Both the position numbers and the translations under genes were made by a program. From Glaciimonas sp. (lineage in GTDB: Bacteria > Pseudomonadota > Gammaproteobacteria > Burkholderiales > Burkholderiaceae_D), in contig JABBOV010000008.1 of NCBI GenBank assembly GCA_012927625.1, positions 310,001-374,000 of the forward strand: 64,000 nt of DNA, given 5' to 3'. How positions within the stretch are numbered: position 1 is the first letter of the stretch; the number at the start of each line of letters is the position of its first letter. Positions 1-8,744 of this stretch are shown here, piece after piece. The notes beneath the pieces are model-generated. The model was not told where the DNA came from and searched no databases. It saw only the letters and a list, made by a program, of their open reading frames with translations.

Positions 1-1461
1 TTCACGCAAATTTCTGTTGGTGGCGCAAATCAATTCCACATTGACCGGAATTGACTTGGAACTGCCCAAAGGCGTAACCATGCGCTCCTGCAATACGCGC
101 AACAAACGCGCTTGCAAACTCAGCGGCATGTCGCCGATTTCGTCCAGGAACAAAGTTCCGCCGTTGGCTTGCAAAATTTTACCGAGACTGCCTTTTTTAC
201 GCGCTCCCGTAAAAGCACCATCTTCATAGCCGAACAACTCCGACTCGATCAAAGTTTCCGGTATGGAAGCGCAATTAACCGCAATAAAAGCGCCTTTCGC
301 ACGTGGAGAGTCATTATGGATGGCCTGGGCCAGCAATTCCTTGCCGGTACCGGTTTCGCCCATCACCAAAATCGGAATATCACGCCCCAGAACTTTGGTG
401 ACTTTTTCGATCACAGCTGCAATTTGCGGATCGCCGGTATTCAGATACCGCAAACCCGACAGCCGGCGTGTTGCCTGGGCGGCGTTCTGCGAGATGCTGT
501 GCTGTGGATTTTGCTCTATTGCACTATCGGATTGTGGCGCCGACACGTTGGTAGCCTGCTGGAACACGCTATGGGCCAAGCGCAACTGGGCCCGGCCATA
601 CACGCGCACACCGCTATGCAGACACAAATTCAACAAGTCCGGCGCAGCGGTACGGTAATGGTCAAACAGCGCAGACACCGGCAGACCGAACAGCGAGCTG
701 AAAGTATGCGAATACAACGCGGAAAGCGGCAAGCCGAGCTGAAAAAGAGCGCTGCGATTAGCCGACAAAAACCGCCCATTTGGCGCAAACGAAGCAATGC
801 CCTCCATCAAGGTGCCGATGAACTCCGCACGTGTATTGAAATGTAGCAGGATGCCATCCTGAAACGCGGACGAAAACAACTGGTTCTCAATCATTTGCGC
901 AGACATGCGCACCAGCGCCATCGTGTGCTTGTGAAAACTACGCTGGTCGCCAGAAACATCGAGAACACCGATTACATTGCCCCGATAGTCGAAAATCGGT
1001 GCGGCAGAACATGTCAGAAAATGATTGGCGCGCAGGTAATGCTCGCCTGCATGAATCATGGTTGGTGCTTGGTCCGCAATAGCAGTGCCAATTGCGTTGG
1101 TACCCTTGCTTTGCTCCGACCAGACGACCCCGGGCTTGAGCGCCACCCGATCGGCTTTTTCCAGAAAATCGTCATCACCCAGCGTATGGATGATCAAACC
1201 GTTAACGTCGGTCAGGATCACCATGTTGTGAGTATTAATGATTTGCTCATACAGCGTTTCCATTACCGGCAATGCATGGATGTGCAAGCTCTGATTTTGC
1301 TCCACCAATAGCGATAGATCGGAACCGACAAGCCGACTGAAATCGGGTTTATCGTTTTCAGTGAGGCCATAAGCACTTGAGCGCTGATGTGATTTTTCTA
1401 TGCTCATGCAGACATTGTCAGCAGAAACTATGCCAGCCAATGATTTACAAATACTTGCCAT
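1..1461 (-). CDS. AcoR-like sigma-54-dependent transcriptional activator (3' end beyond window)
   Basis: Read on the complementary strand, this frame is open from about 1461 to the left edge. The N-terminal half resembles the GAF-type sensor of AcoR/MopR-like activators. The AAA+ domain of sigma-54 activators follows, with Walker A GETGTGKE, the sigma-54 contact loop GAFTGA and Walker B GGTLFLDEIGD all readable between about 390 and 120. The C-terminal part of the AAA+ domain and the helix-turn-helix lie outside the window. The farthest upstream ATG is at 1461 just after an in-frame TAA; a second in-frame ATG at 1407 is equally possible, as neither has a strong ribosome site. It is divergent from a cytochrome gene that has a -24/-12 promoter, so local control of that gene is the natural inference. 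The signal sensed is unknown; alcohols or acetoin-like compounds are family precedents. Confidence 0.9.
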   Translation of the reverse strand, partial: MASICKSLAGIVSADNVCMSIEKSHQRSSAYGLTENDKPDFSRLVGSDLSLLVEQNQSLHIHALPVMETLYEQIINTHNMVILTDVNGLIIHTLGDDDFLEKADRVALKPGVVWSEQSKGTNAIGTAIADQAPTMIHAGEHYLRANHFLTCSAAPIFDYRGNVIGVLDVSGDQRSFHKHTMALVRMSAQMIENQLFSSAFQDGILLHFNTRAEFIGTLMEGIASFAPNGRFLSANRSALFQLGLPLSALYSHTFSSLFGLPVSALFDHYRTAAPDLLNLCLHSGVRVYGRAQLRLAHSVFQQATNVSAPQSDSAIEQNPQHSISQNAAQATRRLSGLRYLNTGDPQIAAVIEKVTKVLGRDIPILVMGETGTGKELLAQAIHNDSPRAKGAFIAVNCASIPETLIESELFGYEDGAFTGARKKGSLGKILQANGGTLFLDEIGDMPLSLQARLLRVLQERMVTPLGSSKSIPVNVELICATNRNLRE

Positions 1462-1502
1462 CACGCATTATCCCGAAATAAGTATTTTATGAATATGCCG
1501 AC

Positions 1503-1524
1503 GCTGCAATCATTCCCTTGCAGC
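1503..1524. promoter_or_regulatory. Inverted repeat, candidate upstream activator site
   Basis: GCTGCAA and TTGCAGC form a perfect 7-bp inverted repeat with an 8-nt spacer. Its centre is about 150 bp upstream of the start point predicted from the -24/-12 promoter at 1640, a normal distance for an enhancer-type site bound by a sigma-54 activator. That the divergent regulator binds it is inference. Confidence 0.45.
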
Positions 1525-1639
1525 AAAAGTAATCCGGCGGAATCTTGAAATTCACCAAATGCATAAAGGATATTAATCCTTTTAATGTGACACTTGCTCA
1601 AAAAAAATACACAAGCAAATTGGGCAGGCTAAAAATGCA

Positions 1640-1656
1640 TGGCATGGCTATTGCAT
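1640..1656 (+). promoter_or_regulatory. Sigma-54 (-24/-12) promoter for the PedF-type cytochrome
   Basis: TGGCATGGCTATTGCAT carries the GG and GC dinucleotides separated by exactly 10 nt, as in the consensus TGGCAC-N5-TTGC. The expected start point is near 1666, about 32 nt before the cytochrome ATG at 1698. A sigma-54 activator gene lies just upstream in divergent orientation. Confidence 0.75.
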
Positions 1657-1697
1657 ATCGTCTCCCATCAGTTTTAAAACCTAGAAATGGAGACACC

Positions 1698-2171
1698 ATG
1701 AAATCAACCCTGAAAACCATTGCCATTGCATCCCTGCTAACTGCGGTAACTCTGACGCCCTTCTCGGCCTTTGCCCATGGAGATGTTGTGCCGCATTCGG
1801 TTGACGCCACTGCCTTGCCGCAGCTCGGCGATAAATGGCGCGCGGAAAATCCTTATCGCGACAACAAGGCAGCAGCAAAATTGGGCGAATCGGCATATGG
1901 CGCAAATTGCGCGCGTTGCCATGGACTGCAAGCGATGTCGGGCGGTATCGCCCCTGATTTGCGACTATTGGATCGTGATTGCGTAGGCATGAAAAATGAG
2001 AAAAAAAAGCTGGCTTGTTACAAGGAAACCGACAATTATTTCCTGACCTCGATACGCCACGGCAAGGTACGCAACGGCGCGGTCTACATGCCGCCGTTTG
2101 AAGGCATTCTCAGCCAGGAAGCCATGTGGGCAGTGAAGGCGTATCTTGAAACCGTTCGCCAGGGAAATTAA
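1698..2171 (+). CDS. PedF-type periplasmic cytochrome c
   Basis: A 157-residue c-type cytochrome. It begins with a signal peptide (about residues 1-26, ending SAFA), followed by a heme-binding CARCH at residues 71-75 and a likely axial Met in VYMPPF. An extra Cys pair in a charged insert (RDC...LACYK) resembles the PedF family, the electron acceptor of PQQ-dependent ethanol dehydrogenases in Pseudomonas. The ATG at 1698 is chosen over earlier in-frame starts because GGAGAC sits just before it and the signal peptide starts there. It is followed by a periplasmic binding protein, the same order as pedF-pedG. The dehydrogenase itself is not in the window. Expected role: moving electrons from the periplasmic enzyme to the respiratory chain. 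Expression is probably sigma-54 dependent. Confidence 0.85.
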   Translation: MKSTLKTIAIASLLTAVTLTPFSAFAHGDVVPHSVDATALPQLGDKWRAENPYRDNKAAAKLGESAYGANCARCHGLQAMSGGIAPDLRLLDRDCVGMKNEKKKLACYKETDNYFLTSIRHGKVRNGAVYMPPFEGILSQEAMWAVKAYLETVRQGN

Positions 2172-2244
2172 ACAGCAATTTCCATTTCTGCACACCAGGA
2201 ATGGCGATACCGATAATCCAACTATTTGACGGGAAAATGCACCT

Positions 2245-3078
2245 ATGAACAGATTTTCTTTGCGCCATGCAGGCTTGGCGATAGCACTGGCGTGTGCATC
2301 CTTGAGCGTCGTAGCGCCGGCCCACGCAGATTTGAATAAAATCAGGAAAACCGGAATACTGAAAGTTGCCGTATACGATGATTTCGCTCCGTTTTCAGCA
2401 AATCACAAGGGCATCGATATTGATCTGGCCGATGCCCTGGCAAATAAACTGGGTTTGAAAGTGAGCCTGCTGCCGTTCCCTGCCGGCGAAAATCTGAACG
2501 ACGATTTGCGCAATATGGTCTGGAAAGGACACTATCTGGGTTACGGCCCGGCGGATCTGATGATGCATGTGCCAGTAGACCCCCGCCTGGCGGCAGAAAA
2601 CGACAAGGTGGAAATCTTTGCGCCCTACTACCGGGAAACGGTCCGACTGGTGCGCAACGGCACGACAATTCCCGACTTCGACAGCCTGGATGCTTTGTCG
2701 GGAAAGAAAATCGGGGTTGAAAAAGTCTCGATTTCCGCCATGGTCATGCTCGGTGAGCAAGACGGCAAGTTCCGGGACGGCGTCAAGATTTATCCGACGC
2801 CGATCGAGGCGTTGGAAGATCTGAAGGCAGGCAAGATCGACGCGGTACTGGCCAACAAATCCGAAATTGAATCAGTCTTCAAGGGCGACACCGGTTTTCC
2901 GGTGGAGCAGGTTTCCTTCCCGCGCCTGCCGCACAAGGGCTGGGTGGTCGGAATGGCGGTCAAAAAAGATGAAATGGAACTCGCCAAGCTGTTGCAAACG
3001 GCAACCGATGAACTGGTCGCTACGGGGGAACTGGCAAAGATATTCGCCAAATACGGGGTGCATGTCGTCACTCCGTAA
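2245..3078 (+). CDS. Periplasmic solute-binding protein, quinoprotein-dehydrogenase-associated type
   Basis: A 277-residue family 3 type periplasmic binding protein with a signal peptide (cleavage near APAHA-D). The body has the two-lobe pattern, starting with ILKVAVYDDFAPFS and containing GIDIDLADALANKLG. Proteins of this type (MoxJ/XoxJ/PedG-like) occur beside PQQ alcohol dehydrogenases, usually without ABC permeases, and are thought to help mature or activate the dehydrogenase; their ligand is not established. The gene follows the PedF-type cytochrome by 73 bp on the same strand with no obvious terminator between, so co-transcription is likely. No permease or ATPase is adjacent, which fits the quinoprotein-accessory reading better than amino-acid import. 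The specific assignment rests on context as well as sequence. Confidence 0.75.
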   Translation: MNRFSLRHAGLAIALACASLSVVAPAHADLNKIRKTGILKVAVYDDFAPFSANHKGIDIDLADALANKLGLKVSLLPFPAGENLNDDLRNMVWKGHYLGYGPADLMMHVPVDPRLAAENDKVEIFAPYYRETVRLVRNGTTIPDFDSLDALSGKKIGVEKVSISAMVMLGEQDGKFRDGVKIYPTPIEALEDLKAGKIDAVLANKSEIESVFKGDTGFPVEQVSFPRLPHKGWVVGMAVKKDEMELAKLLQTATDELVATGELAKIFAKYGVHVVTP

Positions 3079-3117
3079 ACCGGACGAGCCGAAATATAAA
3101 ATCCATTCTTTCAACTC

Positions 3118-4155
3118 TCAAACCTGCAACTCCGGGAAACCCGCTGTTTTCCGGATGCTGCCATTTTTAGTTATCAGCATCAGGTCCACATCCGGCAATT
3201 GCGCAGCCAGTGCAAACGCCCGCTCCGCCCCCATCACCATGAAAGCGGTCGAAAGGCCGTCGGCCAGGATGCCGGTCGGCGCCACCACCGTGACGCTGGC
3301 CAGTGCCGGCGACGAATCGCCGCTGGCCGGATCGAAAATATGATGGTGGACGAAGTCGGAACTGAAAACCGTCGCATAGTCGCCCGATGTGGCTACCTTG
3401 CGGCCATCCATTCTTACCCTGGCCACAATTGCATCGGCCTGTCTTGGACTGCCAATTCCCAAGGCCCACGCTTGACCGGCCGACTTGCTGCCGATCGCGC
3501 CGAACTCGCCGGTATCGAGCAGCGCGTGCCGGATGCCTCTTGTCTGCAAAGCTGCAAGCGCCAGATCGACCGCATAGCCTTGCGCCAGCCCGTTGAGCGT
3601 GATCGCCATGCCTGCCGTGCGCAAGCGGACCTGCTGCCGGCGCGTATCAACTTGACCCCAGTCGACCAGCGCTTTGGCGGCGGCGATTTGATCCGGCGCC
3701 GGCAGCGCGCCTCTGGAGCGGGCTTCGCTGAAGGCGCGCCACAGCGGTTGCACCGTGATATCGAAAGCACCCGCCGTCAGCCTGGAAAGTTGCTGGGCGA
3801 ACGCCAGCACGTACAGCAGATGGTCATCGGGTGCATCCACGAAGCCGTGCCGGTTCAACACAAAGACCTGGCTGCGCTCTTGATGCACGCTCATCAAGCC
3901 ATCGATTTTTTTGACCTCGCGCAAGGCTGCCTGAATCGCTGCCTGCGCCGACACCGCATCGCCATGCAGCACCTTGATCGTCACCGTGGTGCCGAAGGCC
4001 AAGTCCGAACCGGTATGCAGCGTCAGCCCAATATCTCCAGCATCTCCGGTATTTGGCTGCGAAAAATCCGGCAGTGAACCAACACCTGCAATGCCAGCCA
4101 AACCCGCCAGCGCGCCCAAACCAAGTGATGCTGATAGTAATGTACGTCGCCGCAT
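3118..4155 (-). CDS. apbE: FAD:protein FMN transferase (ApbE family)
   Basis: A 345-residue ApbE/flavin transferase. It attaches FMN from FAD to a Ser/Thr of target proteins, with Mg2+, on the periplasmic side. The N-terminus has a twin-arginine-like stretch (MRRRTLLSASLG) and a hydrophobic segment, suggesting export by Tat or Sec. Family signatures include LNGLAQGYAVDLA, a GEFGAIG turn and HHIFDPASG near the C-terminus. The ATG at 4155 has GAGGAA before it. It lies 9 bp downstream of a NosR-like gene that has an FMN-binding domain, which is the probable substrate. It is convergent with the binding-protein gene. No other flavinylation substrate, such as Nqr or Rnf, is visible nearby. Confidence 0.92.
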   Translation of the reverse strand: MRRRTLLSASLGLGALAGLAGIAGVGSLPDFSQPNTGDAGDIGLTLHTGSDLAFGTTVTIKVLHGDAVSAQAAIQAALREVKKIDGLMSVHQERSQVFVLNRHGFVDAPDDHLLYVLAFAQQLSRLTAGAFDITVQPLWRAFSEARSRGALPAPDQIAAAKALVDWGQVDTRRQQVRLRTAGMAITLNGLAQGYAVDLALAALQTRGIRHALLDTGEFGAIGSKSAGQAWALGIGSPRQADAIVARVRMDGRKVATSGDYATVFSSDFVHHHIFDPASGDSSPALASVTVVAPTGILADGLSTAFMVMGAERAFALAAQLPDVDLMLITKNGSIRKTAGFPELQV

Positions 4156-4164
4156 CGCGGTTCC

Positions 4165-6351
4165 TCAGGTTATCAAATCAGTTGTCAAATCGCTTATTAA
4201 ATCATTTTCTGCATTCTGGATTGGAATGATTCGGGCGCGCTTCTTTTCCAGCATCAGCGGTGCGCATCTTGCATCGCTGGCATGAATCACCACGCATTCC
4301 ATGCACTGAAAGCATTCGTCATATTCGATCTTCCCGGCCGGCGTAATCGCCTGGTATGCGCACTGATAGCGGCAAGTCTGGCAGGGCGTACCGCACTCCT
4401 TGCGGCGCGGAATCCAATCCAGCATGCGCAAGCGGCCCAACACCGCAAGACCGGCGCCGAATGGGCACAGGAAGCGGCAGAAAAACTTGTAGACAAACAT
4501 GCTGGCCACGAGCAAGCCCAGCGCATACACGACGAATGGCCAAGAGCGCACGAAATTGAGTGTGATGGCAGTCTTGAACGGCTCCACCTCCACCAGCTTG
4601 TCGGTGATGTTGGATGCAAAAAACGTGCTGGCCAGAATTCCTGCCAGTAACAGGTATTTGATCCGTTTCAGCCGGTTATCGGTTTTCGGCTTGAGCCTGA
4701 TTTGCGGGATATGGAGCAGCGCGCCAAGTTTGGCGCTGAATTCCTGCAGTGCGCCGAAAGGACAGAGCCAACCGCAAAATGTCCCGCGGCCCCAGACCAC
4801 CAGCGAAATCAATACAAACACCGACAAAATCACCGTCATCGGGTCGTACAGCAAGAAACCCAGGCTGCGACCGGCGATCAGCGCCTGCAATACGCTAATG
4901 AAGTTGAGGATCGACAATTGGCCCTGCGCATACCAGCCGATGAAGAACAAAGTGAATAGCAGATAAAGATTGCGGAATATGGCGAAGCGGCGCTGCTGCC
5001 CGACCAATCTTTTTTGCAAAGCCAGTGCCAGCGACAGGATCGCCAGGGCGATCACCAGCACCACGATGTCGACCTGCCGGTCGCGCCAGATGCCGCCCCA
5101 GGATTTGTTGTCGCTTTCCGGCACCGTATAAAAACGTGCAGGGAGCTTGAAACTGAATGTGAAATCCCGGCTGATTTTTTCCGGATAGATCATCCCCTTG
5201 TAGCGTGCTACCGGCAGCACGAAATCGAGCGGTCTGGATGGGTCCAGTCCGGCCTGACTGATGACCCTGAAAACCGTGACGGACTCCATATCCAGAGCCG
5301 CAGCCGGATCCGATTTCAGTGTCAGATCGAGGTTCAAGTCGCGCATTTCAATCGGCAATTGATCCTGCTTCAGAGTAATCCGCTCCGGCACCGTGCCGCG
5401 AATGAAGTCGTCGCCGAGAATACTGTAGCGCCCTTTCGACATCACCAGAATGGCGTGATCGCCGGGGTCCAGCCGGCCTTGCAGCTTATTCCACGCGCGC
5501 TCGGTCAGCAGATTGCGGCCGATGCCCGGCACCGACACATAGGCCATATATAAATCAATGAACGTGTCATTTGGATGCGAAACCGCGTCGGCATCCAGTC
5601 CGCTGCCGTTACTGCCGATGAATTTTTTTTCGACCTCGGCGTTGCGCAGCACCAGATGCTGGATCAGCCCGGCATCGAGCAAACTTCTGACCGTGCGCGG
5701 CTCCAAAATATCCGGCTTGATCCGCGCCATCAGTTCCGGGTCGCGGCCCTCAGCAAAGCCGAGCTTGTTGCGCGCCACCTTGAGTGCGGAAGCCAGGATA
5801 CTTTGGTTGATGATGCGCACCGATGCAGTGGCCTTCGAGACGCCGTCCAGTTGCGCGCTGGTAGCCGAAACGTCTTTTGCGCTGTTGGAACCGGTCGATA
5901 TCCTGATGCTTTGCTTGAGCGACAAACCTGCGTATTGGCTGACGAAAGAATGCAGCGGACCTTCGCCCAGCCCATCGAGAAACACCGGCTCGTGTTGCGA
6001 CAATACTCTGACATCCAAAAAATTGCCTTTCGGATCGAGTGCAATCAACAGATTGATCGGCACTCCAGAAAAACCGGGAATGGGAGCCAGATCAATCGAT
6101 TCAAAAGCATAACCGACCAATTTATTTTCAGTTGCATTCTGCTGGAAGATCGGCCACACCGGGATCGTCGTATCTTTTGCATTGACGAGATACGGCAGCG
6201 GATACATTTTCACCATTGCATCGTGTGTCATGACGCCGGCCAGCGTGACGGATGTGCTCAGCAGGCACAATAAACAAGCTAGGAATTGTCGAAATAGCGT
6301 TACGCACCAGCACCGACAAATTACGTTCTGCGGATGGATCTTGCTCATCAT
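4165..6351 (-). CDS. NosR/NirI-like membrane flavo-iron-sulfur protein
   Basis: About 728 residues, with the domain order of NosR: signal sequence, periplasmic FMN-binding domain, a run of membrane helices (about residues 415-625) and a polyferredoxin-like tail. The flavinylation site is probably the Thr in DGVSKATAS (about residue 175). Two CxxxCP elements (CGWLCPFG and CRFLCPFG) are followed by two Cys clusters, CGTPCQTCRYQC and CFQCMEC, that should hold 4Fe-4S centres. NosR moves electrons across the membrane for nitrous oxide reductase, but no nosZ or nosD is visible here, so another partner is likely. The frame opens at a GTG (6357); the ATG at 6351 is preferred. It forms an operon with apbE, probably its flavinylating enzyme. 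The neighbouring PedF cytochrome suggests a periplasmic redox role (inference). Confidence 0.85.
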   Translation of the reverse strand: MMSKIHPQNVICRCWCVTLFRQFLACLLCLLSTSVTLAGVMTHDAMVKMYPLPYLVNAKDTTIPVWPIFQQNATENKLVGYAFESIDLAPIPGFSGVPINLLIALDPKGNFLDVRVLSQHEPVFLDGLGEGPLHSFVSQYAGLSLKQSIRISTGSNSAKDVSATSAQLDGVSKATASVRIINQSILASALKVARNKLGFAEGRDPELMARIKPDILEPRTVRSLLDAGLIQHLVLRNAEVEKKFIGSNGSGLDADAVSHPNDTFIDLYMAYVSVPGIGRNLLTERAWNKLQGRLDPGDHAILVMSKGRYSILGDDFIRGTVPERITLKQDQLPIEMRDLNLDLTLKSDPAAALDMESVTVFRVISQAGLDPSRPLDFVLPVARYKGMIYPEKISRDFTFSFKLPARFYTVPESDNKSWGGIWRDRQVDIVVLVIALAILSLALALQKRLVGQQRRFAIFRNLYLLFTLFFIGWYAQGQLSILNFISVLQALIAGRSLGFLLYDPMTVILSVFVLISLVVWGRGTFCGWLCPFGALQEFSAKLGALLHIPQIRLKPKTDNRLKRIKYLLLAGILASTFFASNITDKLVEVEPFKTAITLNFVRSWPFVVYALGLLVASMFVYKFFCRFLCPFGAGLAVLGRLRMLDWIPRRKECGTPCQTCRYQCAYQAITPAGKIEYDECFQCMECVVIHASDARCAPLMLEKKRARIIPIQNAENDLISDLTTDLIT

Positions 6352-6690
6352 GCGCACGCCTGGATAGGTATATCGACCATATTGCTCCCATTAATTTAAT
6401 CGTAATAAGCATGATCTGTGCCAAAGTATTACGCGTGCGCAGGGACGCAATGTTGCTTTGATCGTATGTGCTCCGGCTTGATTTTCGATGTGTCATTCAA
6501 TGGAACAATAGTTGCAGATTGGAGCAGTCAGCCCCTATGCGGCAGACGCATGCGATTACTGTGCGACATTATTTATTGCAGAAAATGATGGCCTGTATTT
6601 TGCTAGTGCATCACTAACACTTTGCCAATTGACCCACTCAAAGCCCTTCCGGTGTGGACTGGGCTTTCATTCTCTGACATGGAGTACATC
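6352..6690. other. Intergenic region with a leader hairpin before the Cache gene
   Basis: These 339 bp hold no convincing gene and separate divergent transcripts. The one clear structure is a stem at 6640-6646 (AAAGCCC) pairing with 6661-6667 (GGGCTTT), 20 nt before the ribosome site of the Cache protein. It could act as an attenuator or leader stem; no long T-run follows, so a full terminator is doubtful. Confidence 0.4.
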
Positions 6691-7581
6691 ATGAAACGCA
6701 ATCGCCTAAGCTTGCTCACTCTGGCCGTAGTGTCTGCATTGATCGCAGCACCGCTAGCAAACGCTGTCGAAGATGCAGCAACACCACGCTTGGGCGCGAT
6801 TGAGCGCTCCGAAGCCAAACGCGCCACCGAACTGCTGGACCGCGCAGTTGACTCTCTGCAGAAAAATGGCCCCGAAAAATCTTTCGCCGCCTTCAACGAC
6901 CCCAAGGGCCCTTTCATCGACGGTGCTTATTACGTTTTTGCGGTGGGGCTTGATGGCTTTATGTATGCCGACGGCGCCGCGCCGATCGGACTGGCGGGCA
7001 AAAATCAAATTGACCTGCGTGACGCGGCTGGCAACCCCTTGATCGCCAACTTGCTGGTGCAGGCCAATAAAAATCCCAGCGGCACCATTGAGTACCACTG
7101 GCTGAACCGCGTTAGCAATCACATCGAAAGCAAGGTCAGCCTGTACCGCAAGGTGGGCAACACTATTGTCTGCGTCGGTTACTACACGCCGCGCGCCTCG
7201 ATGGAAGAAGCCCAGGATTTGCTCGCCAAGGCAGTGGCACTACTAAAAAAATCAGGTGAAAACGTCGCGTTCGCAGCCTTCAATAACCCGCAGGGCAGCT
7301 TCATGCATAACGATCAGTATGTATTCGCGATCGGCATCGACGATGGCAAATACCGCGCATCGGGGGCAGCGCCACAACTCACCGGCATGGATGTACGGGG
7401 TTTGAAAGATGCCGCCGGCAAACCGCTGATTGAGGAAATGATCACGCTGGCAAAACAGAAAGGTAACGGCAGTGTCGATTATGTGTGGCGCAACCCGGCG
7501 ACCAACGCAGTGGAAACCAAGCATTCCCTAATCCAGCGAGTTGACGATGTGGTGCTGGGTGTCGGTTATTACACCAAATAG
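6691..7581 (+). CDS. Periplasmic protein with two tandem Cache domains
   Basis: A 296-residue protein with a signal peptide (cleavage near APLANA) and two homologous segments of about 125 residues (roughly 45-165 and 170-295). Each runs from a helix (LLDRAVDSL / LLAKAVALL) through FAAFN(D/N)P(K/Q)G and YVFA(V/I)G, then a DAAGxPLI stretch, to a final VGYYT. These are hallmarks of the single-Cache (sCache_2) fold, a periplasmic small-molecule sensor usually fused to chemoreceptors or kinases. There is no membrane anchor or signalling domain, so it is a free binding protein or partner of a separate receptor. GGAG at 6681 supports this ATG over earlier in-frame starts. It has its own terminator and appears monocistronic. 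Ligand unknown. Confidence 0.82.
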   Translation: MKRNRLSLLTLAVVSALIAAPLANAVEDAATPRLGAIERSEAKRATELLDRAVDSLQKNGPEKSFAAFNDPKGPFIDGAYYVFAVGLDGFMYADGAAPIGLAGKNQIDLRDAAGNPLIANLLVQANKNPSGTIEYHWLNRVSNHIESKVSLYRKVGNTIVCVGYYTPRASMEEAQDLLAKAVALLKKSGENVAFAAFNNPQGSFMHNDQYVFAIGIDDGKYRASGAAPQLTGMDVRGLKDAAGKPLIEEMITLAKQKGNGSVDYVWRNPATNAVETKHSLIQRVDDVVLGVGYYTK

Positions 7582-7600
7582 CCTGTTATTCAATAACTAA

Positions 7601-7626
7601 GAGCCATCCTGCGAGATGGCTTTTTT
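7601..7626 (+). terminator. Intrinsic terminator of the Cache-protein gene
   Basis: AGCCATC pairs with GATGGCT around a 6-nt loop and runs into T6, 20 bp after the stop codon. It faces the convergent porin gene. Confidence 0.85.
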
Positions 7627-7643
7627 CTTGCAGGTATCTACAT

Positions 7644-8744
7644 TCAGAACGCGTGCTTGATACCAAAGTTGAGCAACGTGGTGTTGGTGTTGGCAGCATT
7701 GCCGCTGGCCACTACGGTAGTGAGCATGCTGGCTCCCGCATCAGCCCTGGCATAGGCTAATTGACCATACAGCGTAGTGCGCTTGGACAACGCGTATTCA
7801 TCGCTCAAGACAAGAGTCTTTGTGTTGTCTGCACTGTTATCTTTATCTTTGCCAAAATACGCTGCAGCGATGACGGTATTGTTAGCCGCCATTTTCCAAT
7901 CGACGCCCAAGCCAAACACATCCACCCTACTGGTCTCAACAAGCGTTGTCGTATCTTTATTTACCCCGCGCAGGTAGTTTAATTTAGCGGTGAATGCGCC
8001 CATCGTGTAACCGGCGCCGACTGTGTAAATACTGCTCAGGCGGTCGGAAGTGTTGGGCTTATCGTTTGATTGATACGCCGCAGACAGTGAAACCGGGCCG
8101 GAGTAAGTAACGCCCAAGGAGTACACAGCACCACGGGTACGCTCAGAAAGACTATAGCCGGCTGCAACACCTACCGGGCCGATGGTGTTGCTATACGAAA
8201 TAGCATTTTGCAGAAATACGCCAACATCGTTGTTGGTGTTTGGAGTCGTGGCGAGTTGACTGGTGCCGGCAACCTTGTTGAATATTCCAGAGTTATAAGC
8301 CCATGAATACAAGCCGGAGAAATTTTCACGCAGGCCGCGCGGATCTGTCGCAGCAAACGCCAGAATTGCAGGGCTGTACTGGTTACCTACAGTAACGGCG
8401 CCAAGGCTTGCGGACGAAAGACCGACGTTCGCTTGACGGCGAAACAGGGTGCCGGTCCCACCGAGATTCGCACCACTGACAAGTGCGCCGGTATCTGGGG
8501 CAAAATGACCTTCAAGATTAAAGTTTGCCTTCAAACCATCGCCCAGATCTTCCGTGCCGCGAAAGCCCCAGATACTGGGCGAGATACCGCCGTTTGCCAT
8601 GGTGGTTGATGCAGTGCCGGCCGGCGCATGATTTTGCGTCAATACGCCAACGTCCAGATTGCCATAAACCGTAACAGAACTTTGTGCAGCAGCCATACTT
8701 GAAACTAGTGTCAAAGCTGCGCCTGTAATTAATTTTAATTTCAT
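7644..8744 (-). CDS. Outer-membrane general porin (Porin_4 type)
   Basis: A 366-residue Gram-negative porin of the betaproteobacterial type. The signal peptide (ALTLVSSMAAAQ) is followed by SSVTVYGNLDVGV, the usual first strand. GFRGTEDLGDGLKANFNLEG, LSKRTTLYGQLAYA and a terminal Phe (KHAF) needed for insertion by BamA are also present. The start is well supported by ACTGGAGT just upstream. It faces the Cache gene and is divergent from pqqU. It forms a trimeric diffusion channel; selectivity cannot be read from the sequence. It is clearly more divergent from the two porins at 50.7-53.0 kb than those are from each other. Confidence 0.93.
   Translation of the reverse strand: MKLKLITGAALTLVSSMAAAQSSVTVYGNLDVGVLTQNHAPAGTASTTMANGGISPSIWGFRGTEDLGDGLKANFNLEGHFAPDTGALVSGANLGGTGTLFRRQANVGLSSASLGAVTVGNQYSPAILAFAATDPRGLRENFSGLYSWAYNSGIFNKVAGTSQLATTPNTNNDVGVFLQNAISYSNTIGPVGVAAGYSLSERTRGAVYSLGVTYSGPVSLSAAYQSNDKPNTSDRLSSIYTVGAGYTMGAFTAKLNYLRGVNKDTTTLVETSRVDVFGLGVDWKMAANNTVIAAAYFGKDKDNSADNTKTLVLSDEYALSKRTTLYGQLAYARADAGASMLTTVVASGNAANTNTTLLNFGIKHAF

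Noticed and set aside
112-1311. Several plus-strand open frames at the left edge
   Set aside because: The complementary strand reads as a continuous sigma-54 activator with Walker A, GAFTGA and Walker B motifs; the plus-strand frames are its shadows.
4165-6351. Nitrous oxide reduction (nos) operon
   Set aside because: Only a NosR-like protein and ApbE are present; nosZ, nosD, nosF, nosY and nosL are not visible in the window.
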